Source: Acinetobacter lwoffii
Lineage (GTDB): Bacteria > Pseudomonadota > Gammaproteobacteria > Pseudomonadales > Moraxellaceae
NCBI RefSeq assembly: GCF_015602705.1
Contig: NZ_CP059081.1
Span: 567,702 to 631,701, forward strand
Reading direction: 5' to 3'
Length of the DNA stretch: 64,000 nt
The stretch's first letter is position 1, and each line of letters begins with the position of its first letter. The translations under genes were made by a program, and so were the position numbers. A model generated the notes under the pieces. That model saw nothing but the letters and a program-made list of their open reading frames with translations, had not been told where the DNA came from and did no database searches. Of the stretch, positions 19,250 through 28,860 are shown piece by piece.

Positions 19250-20104
19250 TTATCGCTGAAGCAAGGGAACATTCGGAGATATTGGGGGATGTGTAGAAAA
19301 CTGCTGTAAGCGCTGCTGAATATCTTCCCGGCTGAGGGCGCAGCTGCCATCCGGTTCTGAGGCCATTGCAGCGATATGCTGGATCAGTTTCTGGATATAA
19401 ATATTGCTATCGACAAAGTAGGATTCCAAGGTTAGCAAATAGGCATCTTGTGCCACTTGCAAATAGTCATAAGGCTCCATCACCAGCATCTGCTCTAGAT
19501 CAATCAAGATATCTTTGTCGTTTTGCGAGAGTTTCAAGCGTTTCTGCATGGCAGGTAAATGAGTAGTTTGTCTGGATGCCAGAAATTTCTGTAAATGAAT
19601 ATGCTCAGGATTAAGTGTCTGTGCAGATTGGCATTCAAATTCGACTTGGGTGGGCAGGCTCATGAAAAACAGGATGCCATCCAGATCCAGACCATAGGCT
19701 TCAGAAAGACGATGTTTGGCCTGTTTAAAACTCTCCAGCAATAAATCCAGATGCGTCGCGTGCAGCTGTTTTTGCTGTGCCAATACCGGATGGCCAAAGC
19801 TGTGCTGGGTTTTAAAATAATCGGCCAGTAAGGTTTTAAAGGGGATAAGTCCAGAGTCGGGCAAAGCGTGGGCCCGATAACGCCACTTCCGGACATTCCA
19901 GCGATCCTGTTCCGCCAGATATTGCTGTGGATTTTCCGGATCTTTAAAAATACTGCGTTCAGTCGAGATGGCCAGATCATCCAGCAGTAAAAATTCGTCA
20001 AAGACCAGACTACAGGCATAGATTTGATCATCCTGATAATGGTCGTATAACCGATAAAATTCCTCGACCAGCGTCTGTTGCAAGTGCTCTAAATAATCCA
20101 GCAT
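19250..20104 (-). CDS. Uncharacterised protein, possibly DUF4303-like
   Basis: I do not recognise this 284-residue protein with certainty. It is soluble, leucine- and glutamine-rich, with no signal peptide or membrane segment. The N-terminal part (YACSLVFDEFLLLDDLAIST ahead of ERS, about 29-51) recalls the start of DUF4303 proteins, including an acidic strand followed by a T-E-x motif. Tryptophans WNVRKWRYRAH follow near 89-99. It lies between lemA and tgt on the same strand, 113 nt after lemA, with an inverted repeat in the gap. Ribosome site is weak. Confidence 0.55.
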   Translation of the reverse strand: MLDYLEHLQQTLVEEFYRLYDHYQDDQIYACSLVFDEFLLLDDLAISTERSIFKDPENPQQYLAEQDRWNVRKWRYRAHALPDSGLIPFKTLLADYFKTQHSFGHPVLAQQKQLHATHLDLLLESFKQAKHRLSEAYGLDLDGILFFMSLPTQVEFECQSAQTLNPEHIHLQKFLASRQTTHLPAMQKRLKLSQNDKDILIDLEQMLVMEPYDYLQVAQDAYLLTLESYFVDSNIYIQKLIQHIAAMASEPDGSCALSREDIQQRLQQFSTHPPISPNVPLLQR

Positions 20105-20146
20105 AATTTTTATTCTTTATATTATAAGTTTTAGATAGGTACAGCC

Positions 20147-20190
20147 GCATCCTTGGCTATTTTTATAATAAGTTAATGCGCCAAGGATGC
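20147..20190. repeat. Perfect 10-bp inverted repeat
   Basis: GCATCCTTGG (20147-20156) and CCAAGGATGC (20181-20190) with a 24-nt AT-rich loop, in the gap after lemA. There is no T run on the minus strand, so it is not a standard terminator; it may be an mRNA 3'-end stem or a protein-binding site. Confidence 0.5.
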
Positions 20191-20217
20191 AAAATTTTAT
20201 CAGATCTTGCTGTTCAC

Positions 20218-20787
20218 TCAGTGAAAGTTCGGACGGTAATCAAAATTCTGTGTCACGCTTTGATCACGGAATGGACGTACCACTTTTTTTCTGAGTAACA
20301 TATTATTAATGATGTTGTGCGGAAAAATCTGGATCTGGTTGTTAAACAGCTCGACATTGCGATTATAAATGGTAATCGCCGCACCGACATTTTCATTCTG
20401 TTCTTCAATTTCAGCCATCATTTTCAGATAGATGTCATTGGCTTTCAGTTCCGGATAATTTTCAATCACGACATTCAGGCTATGCATTAACTGTTTGTTC
20501 AGACTTTCAATGCGTTGTAATTGTCCAATATCGGCATCCTTGATATTCAGGTTTATGATGTTCTGACGCAGTTCGGTGACTTTTTCTAGCGTGCCTTTTT
20601 CAAAACTCGAGTATTGCTCGACCAGCGGTTGCAGCCCATCCAGAATTTTCAGTTTTTGCCGTTCATAACTGGCGACATCCGACCAGGCGCGAATCGTGGC
20701 GTTGTGATGACGGACAATACTGTTGCGGATCATGATAATCGCGACAATCAGTGCCACAATGACCAAACATAAAATCAAAAATCCCAT
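20218..20787 (-). CDS. LemA family protein
   Basis: Membrane-anchored LemA-fold protein of 189 residues. The N-terminal helix MGFLILCLVIVALIVAIIMI is followed by the family's NSIVRHHNATIRAWSDVASYERQKLKILDGL and a four-helix coiled-coil body. The cellular role is unknown; LemA genes are often next to DUF3137 or TPM-domain membrane-protein genes, as here. ATG at 20787 follows GGGGAGA; a TTG five codons upstream is less likely. It starts 49 nt after the DUF3137 gene. Confidence 0.88.
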   Translation of the reverse strand: MGFLILCLVIVALIVAIIMIRNSIVRHHNATIRAWSDVASYERQKLKILDGLQPLVEQYSSFEKGTLEKVTELRQNIINLNIKDADIGQLQRIESLNKQLMHSLNVVIENYPELKANDIYLKMMAEIEEQNENVGAAITIYNRNVELFNNQIQIFPHNIINNMLLRKKVVRPFRDQSVTQNFDYRPNFH

Positions 20788-20836
20788 CCGAGATCTCCCC
20801 AAGCTATATCTATATTTTAAAAATGATGCGAAAAAT

Positions 20837-21865
20837 TTATTTTAAAAACTGCAGCAGATCATGTTGTAAGTTTTCGAGCTGTTTTAATTTAAACGTTCTC
20901 AGGTGACCGCGCAATGTGGAAATATCGCTAATATTCTGCTGCTTGCTCGATACCTGAAATAAATCATGGGGCCCTAGATAGCACAGCATCTTATTTTCTG
21001 GGTGAAACAGTAAATCACCCTGACGCTGTTCAAAAAATTCTGCCAGTCGCAGCACAAAACCCGGACTGAGTAATTTGGCAGTTTGCAGCGGATCACTGCC
21101 ATAAAAGCTTAATCTCTGGTTGGTGCGAATATCGCTGCTGTGCCAGGGATGGCTATAAGGATAATAAAATTTCTTTCTGGAAGTCGTAACGGCCAGTCCC
21201 TGAATCTGGATATCAAACACAAATACGCCCCACAGGTCTTTATGGACCTGCATCAGTTTGACTGGCTGACCTTCCTTATTTCGGGCCTGTACTTCATCAA
21301 TATAGTGGTATTGGAACAGTAGCACCTGATGTTGCTGGCCATTTTCATCTCCCCAGACCGTGCTGGCATAACGCTGAATCTCATTACTCAACGAACCTTG
21401 ATTGAATACTGGAAATAATTGTTTTAAATGCCGGATAAAGTGCAGGGGATTGAGTGGCATGGAAATATGCAGTGGCTGTTTTTGAAAGGCAAGCTGATAT
21501 TTTTTGGCCAGTGCCTGTTCTTCCAGAAAAGCAATGACTTCCTCTAAGGGCTGCTGCTGTTCATAGCAAATATAGGCCCAGAAGATACAGAGACAGCCGA
21601 GAAAAACACTGCCCTGAATCCAGATATTTCCCGGCGCAATAAAAATGCTGCCAATCAGAAAAAGCCCAATTCCGGCAAGCGCAAGCGGCAGGTTATTTTC
21701 AAACTTGAGCGTAATCGGGCCATTCCAGGGATGCAGCCCATCCAGCAATTGCTGATGCGTTTTGGCCTGTTGACCCAGATCCCAAAGCCGAGCGATATTT
21801 TGAAACACCACTGCATTTTTCTTGCGGCGAATATGAATGGACTGTTGTACAGACTCGATCGGCAT
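20837..21865 (-). CDS. DUF3137 domain-containing membrane protein
   Basis: The 342-residue protein has two adjacent hydrophobic helices (about 55-100: LALAGIGLFLIGSIFIA and IQGSVFLGCLCIFWAYICY) and a large C-terminal domain with YRYIDE-type and KTLWGVFVFD-like motifs (here HKDLWGVFVFDIQIQGL). This architecture and the adjacent lemA gene support DUF3137, a family of unknown function. Start ATG at 21865 has only a weak ribosome site. A TTG at 21898 would overlap the end of queA. The gap to queA is 16 nt, so translation or transcription is probably coupled. Confidence 0.8.
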   Translation of the reverse strand: MPIESVQQSIHIRRKKNAVVFQNIARLWDLGQQAKTHQQLLDGLHPWNGPITLKFENNLPLALAGIGLFLIGSIFIAPGNIWIQGSVFLGCLCIFWAYICYEQQQPLEEVIAFLEEQALAKKYQLAFQKQPLHISMPLNPLHFIRHLKQLFPVFNQGSLSNEIQRYASTVWGDENGQQHQVLLFQYHYIDEVQARNKEGQPVKLMQVHKDLWGVFVFDIQIQGLAVTTSRKKFYYPYSHPWHSSDIRTNQRLSFYGSDPLQTAKLLSPGFVLRLAEFFEQRQGDLLFHPENKMLCYLGPHDLFQVSSKQQNISDISTLRGHLRTFKLKQLENLQHDLLQFLK

Positions 21866-21881
21866 GGGCAATGGTTCTCGC

Positions 21882-22916
21882 TTATTTCGCCTGATCAATC
21901 AGCATGGCATCGCCATAACTGAAGAAGCGATACTGGCTGTCTACTGCATGCTTATAAGCATTCAGAATATTGTCACGATTGGACAAGGCAGACACAAGCA
22001 TTAACAGGGTCGATTCTGGTAAATGGAAGTTAGTGATCAAACGATCGACCACTTTAAACTGATAACCCGGATAGATGAAAATCTGGGTATCACCTGTCCA
22101 GGCTGCCAGTTCACCGTTATGTGCTTGTGCTGCACTTTCGACTGCACGGGTGGCAGTCGTGCCTACAGAAATTACTTTATTACCGCGGGCTTTAGTCTGA
22201 CGAATCATCTCGACCGCAGTTTCAGGGACGTCGCACCATTCGCTGTGCATGATGTGATTTTGAATATCATCGGTACGCACTGGCAGGAAAGTACCTGCAC
22301 CAACATGTAGGGTCACAAAAGTTTTTTGAATCCCTTTGGCTTCCAATTTTGCCAACAGATCGGCATCAAAATGCAGGCTGGCAGTAGGTGCTGCAACGCT
22401 GGCCAGTTTGGTTGGGTCATTAAACACGGTTTGATAACGTTCAGTATCAATCTCTTCCGCTTCACGGTTGAAATAAGGCGGAATCGGCAAGGCGCCGTAT
22501 TGATCCAGCACATCGAGAATTGGTTGTGAAAATTCTACAATAAACAGATTTTCATGACGGCCTTGTACGGTCACTTTCACTGCATCCGGGCCAATAAAAA
22601 GTTCTGCACCGGCTTTCGGAGTGTTGCTGGCCTTAATATGACAATAGGCAATAAAGCGATCTTGCATACGCTCAACCAGCACTTCTACCGCACCGCCTGA
22701 AGCACGTTTACCTTTTAAACGGGCCTTCATGACTTTGGTGTCGTTTAATACCAACAAGTCGCCGTCTTCAAGTAAATCCAGAATATCGGTAAATTGATGG
22801 TCATGATATTGACCTTGGGCATCGAGGTGCAACAGGCGAGAGGCACTGCGTGTTTCCAGTGGGTAGCGAGCAATCAGCTCATCGGGGAGATCAAAATTAA
22901 AATCAGAAAGTTGCAT
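21882..22916 (-). CDS. queA: S-adenosylmethionine:tRNA ribosyltransferase-isomerase
   Basis: Transfers the ribosyl group of SAM to preQ1 in tRNA to form epoxyqueuosine. The 344-residue protein has the family start [18 protein letters not shown], the motif [35 protein letters not shown] and [15 protein letters not shown]. Length is typical. It is the first gene of a minus-strand run continuing through DUF3137 and lemA toward tgt, and is divergent from the tRNA-Leu gene. Confidence 0.96.
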   Translation of the reverse strand: MQLSDFNFDLPDELIARYPLETRSASRLLHLDAQGQYHDHQFTDILDLLEDGDLLVLNDTKVMKARLKGKRASGGAVEVLVERMQDRFIAYCHIKASNTPKAGAELFIGPDAVKVTVQGRHENLFIVEFSQPILDVLDQYGALPIPPYFNREAEEIDTERYQTVFNDPTKLASVAAPTASLHFDADLLAKLEAKGIQKTFVTLHVGAGTFLPVRTDDIQNHIMHSEWCDVPETAVEMIRQTKARGNKVISVGTTATRAVESAAQAHNGELAAWTGDTQIFIYPGYQFKVVDRLITNFHLPESTLLMLVSALSNRDNILNAYKHAVDSQYRFFSYGDAMLIDQAK

Positions 22917-23041
22917 GATGATTTACGCTAAAAAAACTGCGGCTAGTATAAACTTTTTTCTTTTTTATGGCGGGAATTGCTCGATTTTAAAACGAAAAAA
23001 TGCGATTTGTTTTAAAAATAAACAAATGAAAATATTCTGCG

Positions 23042-23069
23042 TTGACAGTGCTGAGAAATCGCGTATTAT
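23042..23069 (+). promoter_or_regulatory. tRNA-Leu promoter
   Basis: TTGACA (23042-23047), a 16-bp spacer and TATTAT (23064-23069), with the tRNA starting 15 bp later. Confidence 0.8.
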
Positions 23070-23083
23070 ACCTTTCATCCACT

Positions 23084-23170
23084 CCCGAGGTGGTGAAATT
23101 GGTAGACGCGGCGGACTCAAAATCCGCTGTCAGAGATGACGTGTCGGTTCGAGTCCGACCCTCGGGACCA
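23084..23170 (+). tRNA. tRNA-Leu (CAA)
   Basis: 87-nt class II tRNA. The acceptor CCCGAGG pairs with CCTCGGG before the ACCA end. The anticodon loop CTCAAAA gives anticodon CAA, reading UUG. A variable arm and GGTTCGAGTCC T-loop are present. CCA is encoded. A consensus promoter precedes it and a terminator follows. Confidence 0.97.
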
Positions 23171-23177
23171 AAATTCT

Positions 23178-23213
23178 AAAAAACCCCAAGCACATTCAGT
23201 CTTGGGGTTTTTT
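23178..23213 (+). terminator. Terminator of tRNA-Leu
   Basis: AAAAAACCCCAAG/CTTGGGGTTTTTT with a 10-nt loop directly after the tRNA. Confidence 0.88.
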
Positions 23214-23360
23214 ATTGCCTGAAAAATAATAACCTGTTTCTTTTTCTCTGCTCTTCAAAATTATCTGCTTGTTTTAAAAGATAACTCGTGAAAATAACAC
23301 TACATAGCATCGTTTAAAAAATAGATTACTTCAGTGATTGCGATGCATGAATCAGATATA

Positions 23361-23389
23361 AAAAAACCGGCGCCTAGACGCCGGTTTTT
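23361..23389 (-). terminator. Terminator of icd
   Basis: ACCGGCG/CGCCGGT stem with flanking A and T runs, 34 bases beyond the icd stop on the minus strand. Confidence 0.85.
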
Positions 23390-23422
23390 CTACATTACTG
23401 ACTCAGTCAGTTTTGCAAAAGC

Positions 23423-25654
23423 TTAGATCGTTTCAAGCGCTGCATTCAAAGTTGCACTTGGACGCATCACTGCATTTACTTTCTCTTGATCAACTGCGTA
23501 GTAACCGCCGATGTCTACTGATTTGCCTTGAACTGCTGCAAGCTCAGCAACGATTTTCTCTTCATTTTCAGCTAAAGTTTTTGCAAGTGGTGCAAATTTC
23601 GCTTTCAATTCAGCATTTTCGTCTTGAGCAGCAAGTTCTTCAGCCCAGAATTTCGCCAGGTAGAAATGGCTACCACGGTTGTCCAATTCGCCAGTACGAC
23701 GAGAAGGAGACTTGTCGTTATCTAGCAATTTACCAGTCGCTTGGTCTAAAGTTTTAGCAAGTAACTTGATGTCGTCATTGCCTTCTTTAATACCCATTTC
23801 TTCTAAAGATACCGCCAACGCCATGAATTCACCGAGTGAATCCCAACGTAAGTGGTTTTCTTCAACTAACTGCTGTACGTGCTTAGGAGCAGAACCACCT
23901 GCACCTGTTTCGTACATGCCGCCACCCGCCATTAATGGCACGATTGACAACATTTTCGCAGATGTACCCAATTCCATGATCGGGAACAAGTCAGTCAGGT
24001 AGTCACGCAGGATGTTACCTGTTACCGAAATAGTATCTAGACCGCGAGCCACACGTTCAAGCGTATAACGCATTGCACGTACTTGTGACATGATCTGGAT
24101 GTCAAGACCAGTGGTGTCATGATCTTTCAGGTATTTTTCAACTTTCTTGATCAGTTCGTTTTCGTGTGGACGGTACGGGTCAAGCCAGAAGATTGCCGGC
24201 ATGCCAGAGTTGCGTGCACGAGTAACTGCAAGTTTTACCCAGTCGCGGATCGGTGCGTCTTTCACCTGACACATACGCCAGATATCGCCTTCTTCCACGT
24301 TTTGTGACATCAACACTTCACCAGTTTCAAGATCAACGATGTTTGCAACACCGGCTTCAGAGATCTCGAAAGTCTTGTCATGTGAACCGTATTCTTCAGC
24401 TTTTTGTGCCATCAAACCAACGTTCGGTACAGTACCCATGGTTTTTGGATCAAAATTACCATTCCACTTACAGAAATTGATCATTTCCTGGTAAATACGC
24501 GCGAATGTAGATTCAGGCATAACTGCTTTACAGTCGTAAGGTTTGCCATCAGCGCCCCACATTTTACCGCCACCACGGATCATGGCAGGCATAGAAGCAT
24601 CTACAATGACGTCGTTAGGAGAGTGGAAGTTAGTGATGCCTTTTGCTGAATCAACCATCGCCAGTGCTGGACGGTGTTCTTGACAAGCGTGCAGGTCACG
24701 GATGATTTCTTCACGTTGAGAAGTCGGAAGCGCCTCGATCTTCTCGTAAAGACCGGCCATACCGTTATTGACATTAATGCCAAGCTCATCAAAAAGCTTG
24801 CCATGTTTTTCGAATGCTTCTTTGTAGTAGATTCTTACACAGTGACCAAAGACGATTGGATGAGACACTTTCATCATGGTTGCTTTAACGTGTAAAGAGA
24901 ACAGAATGCCTGCTTCACGACAGTCTTCAAGTTCTTTCTCGTAGAAGTCGCAAAGTGCTTTCTTGCTCATGAACATTGAGTCGATGATTTCGCCGTCTTG
25001 AAGCGCAACTTTTGGCTTAAGAACAATGGTTTCACCAGACTTGGTGATCAATTCCATTTTCACATCACGTGCGCGGTCTAAAGTCATTGACTTTTCGCCG
25101 TGGTAGAAGTCACCTTCGTCCATGTGTGAAACGTGAGTTTGAGACCACTGTTTCCACTCGCTCATAGAGTGCGGGTGTTTTTTCACGTAGTTTTTAACGG
25201 CAGCAGGCGCACGACGGTCTGAGTTACCTTCACGTAGAACAGGGTTTACTGCTGAACCAAGACATTTGCTATAACGTGCCTTGATTGCTTTTTCTTCTTC
25301 AGTGGTCGGGTTTTCAGGATAGTCAGGGATTGCATAGCCTTTAGACTGAAGTTCCTTGATACACGCTGTTAGCTGGCCAACAGAAGCACTGATATTTGGG
25401 AGTTTGATAATGTTCGTGTCTGGATCTTGTGTAAGACGACCTAGCTCAGCTAGAGTGTCAGGCACCTTTTGCTCTTCGCTTAGGTAATCTGTAAATTCGG
25501 AGAGCACGCGCACAGCTACAGAGATGTCACTTTTGACGATCTCAACGCCAGCTGGCTTAGTAAAGGTCTCAATGATCGGCAGCAGAGAATAAGTCGCCAG
25601 TAATGGCGCCTCGTCGGTCAGTGTGTAAATGATAGTTGACTTTCCACCAGCCAT
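23423..25654 (-). CDS. icd: Isocitrate dehydrogenase (NADP+), monomeric type
   Basis: TCA-cycle enzyme converting isocitrate to 2-oxoglutarate with NADP+. At 743 residues it is the monomeric IDH class, unrelated in length to the 45-kDa dimeric form. Family signatures include the start [53 protein letters not shown] and [21 protein letters not shown] lies about 10 nt before the ATG. A terminator follows. Some Acinetobacter also carry a second, dimeric IDH elsewhere; nothing here shows that. Confidence 0.97.
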   Translation of the reverse strand: MAGGKSTIIYTLTDEAPLLATYSLLPIIETFTKPAGVEIVKSDISVAVRVLSEFTDYLSEEQKVPDTLAELGRLTQDPDTNIIKLPNISASVGQLTACIKELQSKGYAIPDYPENPTTEEEKAIKARYSKCLGSAVNPVLREGNSDRRAPAAVKNYVKKHPHSMSEWKQWSQTHVSHMDEGDFYHGEKSMTLDRARDVKMELITKSGETIVLKPKVALQDGEIIDSMFMSKKALCDFYEKELEDCREAGILFSLHVKATMMKVSHPIVFGHCVRIYYKEAFEKHGKLFDELGINVNNGMAGLYEKIEALPTSQREEIIRDLHACQEHRPALAMVDSAKGITNFHSPNDVIVDASMPAMIRGGGKMWGADGKPYDCKAVMPESTFARIYQEMINFCKWNGNFDPKTMGTVPNVGLMAQKAEEYGSHDKTFEISEAGVANIVDLETGEVLMSQNVEEGDIWRMCQVKDAPIRDWVKLAVTRARNSGMPAIFWLDPYRPHENELIKKVEKYLKDHDTTGLDIQIMSQVRAMRYTLERVARGLDTISVTGNILRDYLTDLFPIMELGTSAKMLSIVPLMAGGGMYETGAGGSAPKHVQQLVEENHLRWDSLGEFMALAVSLEEMGIKEGNDDIKLLAKTLDQATGKLLDNDKSPSRRTGELDNRGSHFYLAKFWAEELAAQDENAELKAKFAPLAKTLAENEEKIVAELAAVQGKSVDIGGYYAVDQEKVNAVMRPSATLNAALETI

Positions 25655-26138
25655 ATATAGCCCCTTGCGTTGGATTGAGTTTCTGAGGACCGAACTTTTG
25701 GCCCAGTCTCTTTGAACCGATTTGCTTAAATAAAAACATTGAGAGTATCGTCTTTCAGCGCATTTCAGTCAACGAAATATGCCTTTAGATTGAAATTTGG
25801 GTGAAAATTTGTACAGATTTGTATGGTTTAGCCGTGTTTGTATTTTGTACAAAAAAATAATCATCTTCTGCTGTAAATCCTGATGAAAATGATCGGAAAT
25901 GATTCGCTAGCCAATTGTATTCACTGAAAATGGTTTTTTGAGTCCGACACAGACTTAAACTGATCCTCGATATGGATATCGATACCGACTGACTGGATGC
26001 TGTTTTGCGAAAATTCAGTCAGGCTGAAGATGCAAATTTGTCCTTGGCAGAGGGCTACATCATCATGGAATAGCTTTGCGCTATACTGGCAAGCATTAAT
26101 GAAATGATCTTAAAGATTGACACTAACAAGGAAATGTA
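25655..26138. other. Divergent icd-DUF1543 intergenic region
   Basis: 484 bp, AT-rich, without a supported gene. It must carry the icd promoter (minus) and the DUF1543 promoter (plus). A 16-bp palindrome TCGATAT-gg-ATATCGA sits at 25967-25982 and is a candidate operator. Confidence 0.5.
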
Positions 26139-26648
26139 ATGCCCAGCCTGTTTATTGTAATGCTCGGTGGTCGTCATGCCCGTGCCAATACAGAAGTTCA
26201 TGATGTGGTTTTGGCTGTGGGGGGGAGTCTGGAAGATACCTATCCGCAATTAAAAAATGCCTGGTTTGCGGAACAGAAAGGCTTGCATATTGATGCCTGG
26301 GCGCAAATCAACGGGCTAGAGTTCGAGGGCAAGTCCTATGTGCTGCAATTTACTGATGCACAGCCACAGCAATCCGATGAAAAACTTTGGCTGATTAATC
26401 TGGGTGGTTATGATCCACGTGAGTTTGGTGAGTTACATCGTTATGTGTTGGTGGTTGCGCAGAATGCTATGGTCGCTAAACAGCGCGGTAAAGCTTACTT
26501 CGCCCGGCACTGGCAAAAACAGCATACCGACCGCGTGCTGGATGTAGATGACTGTATTGCCATCGATCAGGTTTATGGCCACTACGTACAACTGCTAGAG
26601 GGTAGTTTTAGCGGCAATCGCTGGGAAAATACTTATCTCACGATTTAA
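26139..26648 (+). CDS. DUF1543 domain-containing protein
   Basis: Cytoplasmic protein of 169 residues and unknown function. The N-terminal motif LFIVMLGGRHARANTEVHD and the segment LHIDAWAQINGLEF match DUF1543. The DUF repeats in the second half around VLVVAQN and DVDDCIAIDQV. AAGGAAAT lies upstream of the ATG. No operon partner is evident; the next gene starts 137 nt later. Confidence 0.85.
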   Translation: MPSLFIVMLGGRHARANTEVHDVVLAVGGSLEDTYPQLKNAWFAEQKGLHIDAWAQINGLEFEGKSYVLQFTDAQPQQSDEKLWLINLGGYDPREFGELHRYVLVVAQNAMVAKQRGKAYFARHWQKQHTDRVLDVDDCIAIDQVYGHYVQLLEGSFSGNRWENTYLTI

Positions 26649-26785
26649 AGCAGTTTGCGATTGAATTAAACCTGTGCCCGGCTTGATGATTCGATAAGCG
26701 GTTTAAAAAATCTCTTTATCAAAATTTAATAATTGGCATAATACTGCCAAGGAAAAACAGTTTTGACTGAGATGGAATGTCTTAA

Positions 26786-27778
26786 ATGGATTTAATTCAG
26801 GCAAATGGACAACCGCGTTATGGACGTTTCAAGGAGCTTCCAAAAAGTATTGACTATCAGGCATATCAATACAAAAATCCTTATGGTCATGTGCTGTCAG
26901 GCTGGCGTAAGCATCTAAAATATAAAAAATTCAAATTCTGTAGTATTCAGCACGAGCATTATACGATTGGACTGGCGATTGCCGATATTGCATGGGCAGG
27001 GCATGGTTTTGTCTATGTCTATAACCATATGAGCAATGAAGTGCTGGAATGGAATGCGATTAATTTCCTGTCACGCAACACCGTGTTGGATGAACAGCCA
27101 CTGTTTAATCATAGTTATTTCCATAATTCACCTTTTCAGATCGATATCCAGCATGCCAACGGCGTGCGTTATATCAATGTCAGCAAATATGGCGAGATTA
27201 AACTCAGTGCGCGAATTTTTTGTGCCGGAACTAATCCACTGAGTATGTGCAGTCCGACCGGCATAAATGGCTGGACTTATACCCAGAAATTAACCACCTT
27301 GGGCTGTGAAGGTTTTTTCATTAACAAGCAAGGTGAAACCATCCAGTTTAATGAACGCAGCTTTGCCTCTCTGGATGATACCTGCGGCTTTTTGCGCCCG
27401 GAAACCGCCTGGTTCTGGTTGTCCTGTAATTTCTGGGATCTGAACCAGAACCGGATTGGTATTAATCTGGCGTCAGGCGTAAATGAAAGCTTCGGTAACG
27501 AAAACTGTCTGTGGATCAATGGGAAAATTTATCCCTTGGCCGATGTGCTGTTTCAACAGGAATCGGAAAACCAATGGACGATTCAGTCGCTGGATGAAAG
27601 ATTGAATCTGATGGTCAGCACAGGCTGGCGCCGTTATGAAAATCTCAACCTGCGTCTGGTCGGGAGCCAGTTTAGTCAGTGGCAAGCCAAGGTTTCCGGA
27701 ACGATTCAGCAGGATGATCAGGAAATTATTTTACTAAATGAATATGCCTTGCTTGAGCAGCATTATGCCAAATGGTAA
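26786..27778 (+). CDS. DUF2804 domain-containing protein
   Basis: Protein of 330 residues with no signal peptide. The features GWRKHLKYKKFKFCSI, DDTCGFLRPETAWFWLSC and RIGINLASGVNES match DUF2804, whose fold resembles hydroxyneurosporene-synthase/lipocalin-like beta-barrels; the biochemical role is unknown. It ends in a bidirectional terminator shared with the converging metal-dependent hydrolase gene. Confidence 0.85.
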   Translation: MDLIQANGQPRYGRFKELPKSIDYQAYQYKNPYGHVLSGWRKHLKYKKFKFCSIQHEHYTIGLAIADIAWAGHGFVYVYNHMSNEVLEWNAINFLSRNTVLDEQPLFNHSYFHNSPFQIDIQHANGVRYINVSKYGEIKLSARIFCAGTNPLSMCSPTGINGWTYTQKLTTLGCEGFFINKQGETIQFNERSFASLDDTCGFLRPETAWFWLSCNFWDLNQNRIGINLASGVNESFGNENCLWINGKIYPLADVLFQQESENQWTIQSLDERLNLMVSTGWRRYENLNLRLVGSQFSQWQAKVSGTIQQDDQEIILLNEYALLEQHYAKW

Positions 27779-27803
27779 AAGTGCAGGACATAAGACCTAA
27801 TTT

Positions 27804-27830
27804 AAAAGCCTTCAATTCTGAAGGCTTTTT
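27804..27830. terminator. Bidirectional terminator
   Basis: AAAAGCCTTC/GAAGGCTTTTT with a 6-nt loop between two convergent genes. Confidence 0.87.
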
Positions 27831-27839
27831 GATTTGAGC

Positions 27840-28718
27840 TTAATCTCTGGCGGCCTGCCAGAAGGCTTCACCGGCCTGAATCGGGTCATTGGTTTCGGCT
27901 AAGGTTTTTACCCAGACATCATATTGCGCAATAACCGGATGCTGACTAGGATGGAAGTCTTTTTTAAACCAGTCCCGATATTGTGGGCCCATGCGGGTCA
28001 AGGTGCCGTTACGGCCAAACAACCAAGGCAGTCCTTTCAGGTTCATTTGCAAACGCTCCAAGACACTGAAGCCATCATGTTTCAGCATGACATTGGCGCG
28101 ATAGACGGTATAACTAAACATCAAAAATGTCGTGCTGAGCAGGGTCATTTTGCGCATCCATTCAGGTGTTTTCGCGACATCTTTCATCACGTCAAAAGCC
28201 ACATCACGATGCTCCATTTCTTCAATCGCATGCCAGGCAAACATGGCACGAACAAAAGGATGGGCATCTCTTAACGTATCTTTCTGTCCAAAAAAAGTTT
28301 CGGCCATCAGCGCGGTCAAGTGTTCTGCCGCTGCCGTAGTTGCAATATTGAACTGTGCTGAACGATGTTTGAGGTCATAGGCGAACATATTATTTAAACG
28401 TTCGATAAAATCATCGACGGGCATGCCTTGTTCACGCATCAGCTGGTTCATCTTTTCATGGGCAATGCCGTGCTGTGCTTCCTGACGAATAAAATCTGCC
28501 ACACGTTGTTGCAGTTCCAGGTCTGTGATCTGATCGCGGAACAGGCGCACACTTTGAATAAAATAACGCTCGCCATCTGGAAAGGTCAGGCTCAAGGCAT
28601 CGAACATGCGGGTCAGAAAGGGATCGCCGCCAAACCAGTAGCGCGGAATTTCATCCAGTTTAAAATCAAGCTGGGTCCGGACCACGGGCTTTATTGAAGA
28701 TTTTAATACTGCATTCAT
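27840..28718 (-). CDS. Metal-dependent hydrolase (PF10118 family)
   Basis: The 292-residue protein matches the predicted metal-dependent hydrolase family with ferritin-like helices. Metal-ligand candidates are in FIRQEAQHGIAHEKMN, AEHLTALMAE and WHAIEEMEHRDVAFDVM, which together supply repeated E-x-x-H pairs. The physiological substrate is not known. Start ATG at 28718 chosen; a start 25 codons upstream would have a low-complexity leader. It is divergent from an AraC-type regulator 142 nt away, which may control it. Confidence 0.83.
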   Translation of the reverse strand: MNAVLKSSIKPVVRTQLDFKLDEIPRYWFGGDPFLTRMFDALSLTFPDGERYFIQSVRLFRDQITDLELQQRVADFIRQEAQHGIAHEKMNQLMREQGMPVDDFIERLNNMFAYDLKHRSAQFNIATTAAAEHLTALMAETFFGQKDTLRDAHPFVRAMFAWHAIEEMEHRDVAFDVMKDVAKTPEWMRKMTLLSTTFLMFSYTVYRANVMLKHDGFSVLERLQMNLKGLPWLFGRNGTLTRMGPQYRDWFKKDFHPSQHPVIAQYDVWVKTLAETNDPIQAGEAFWQAARD

Positions 28719-28860
28719 CTTAGAAGTTCTTTTTTGTGACGATGCTGACAGTATGTCGGGGAATGCCGTAATTGTTTTGACAGTGCTTGCCAATTTTTAT
28801 ACATTTTATGCCAAATGAAAATAAAACTGCTTAGACTAAAGCAGGCAGCGGGAAGCGCGC

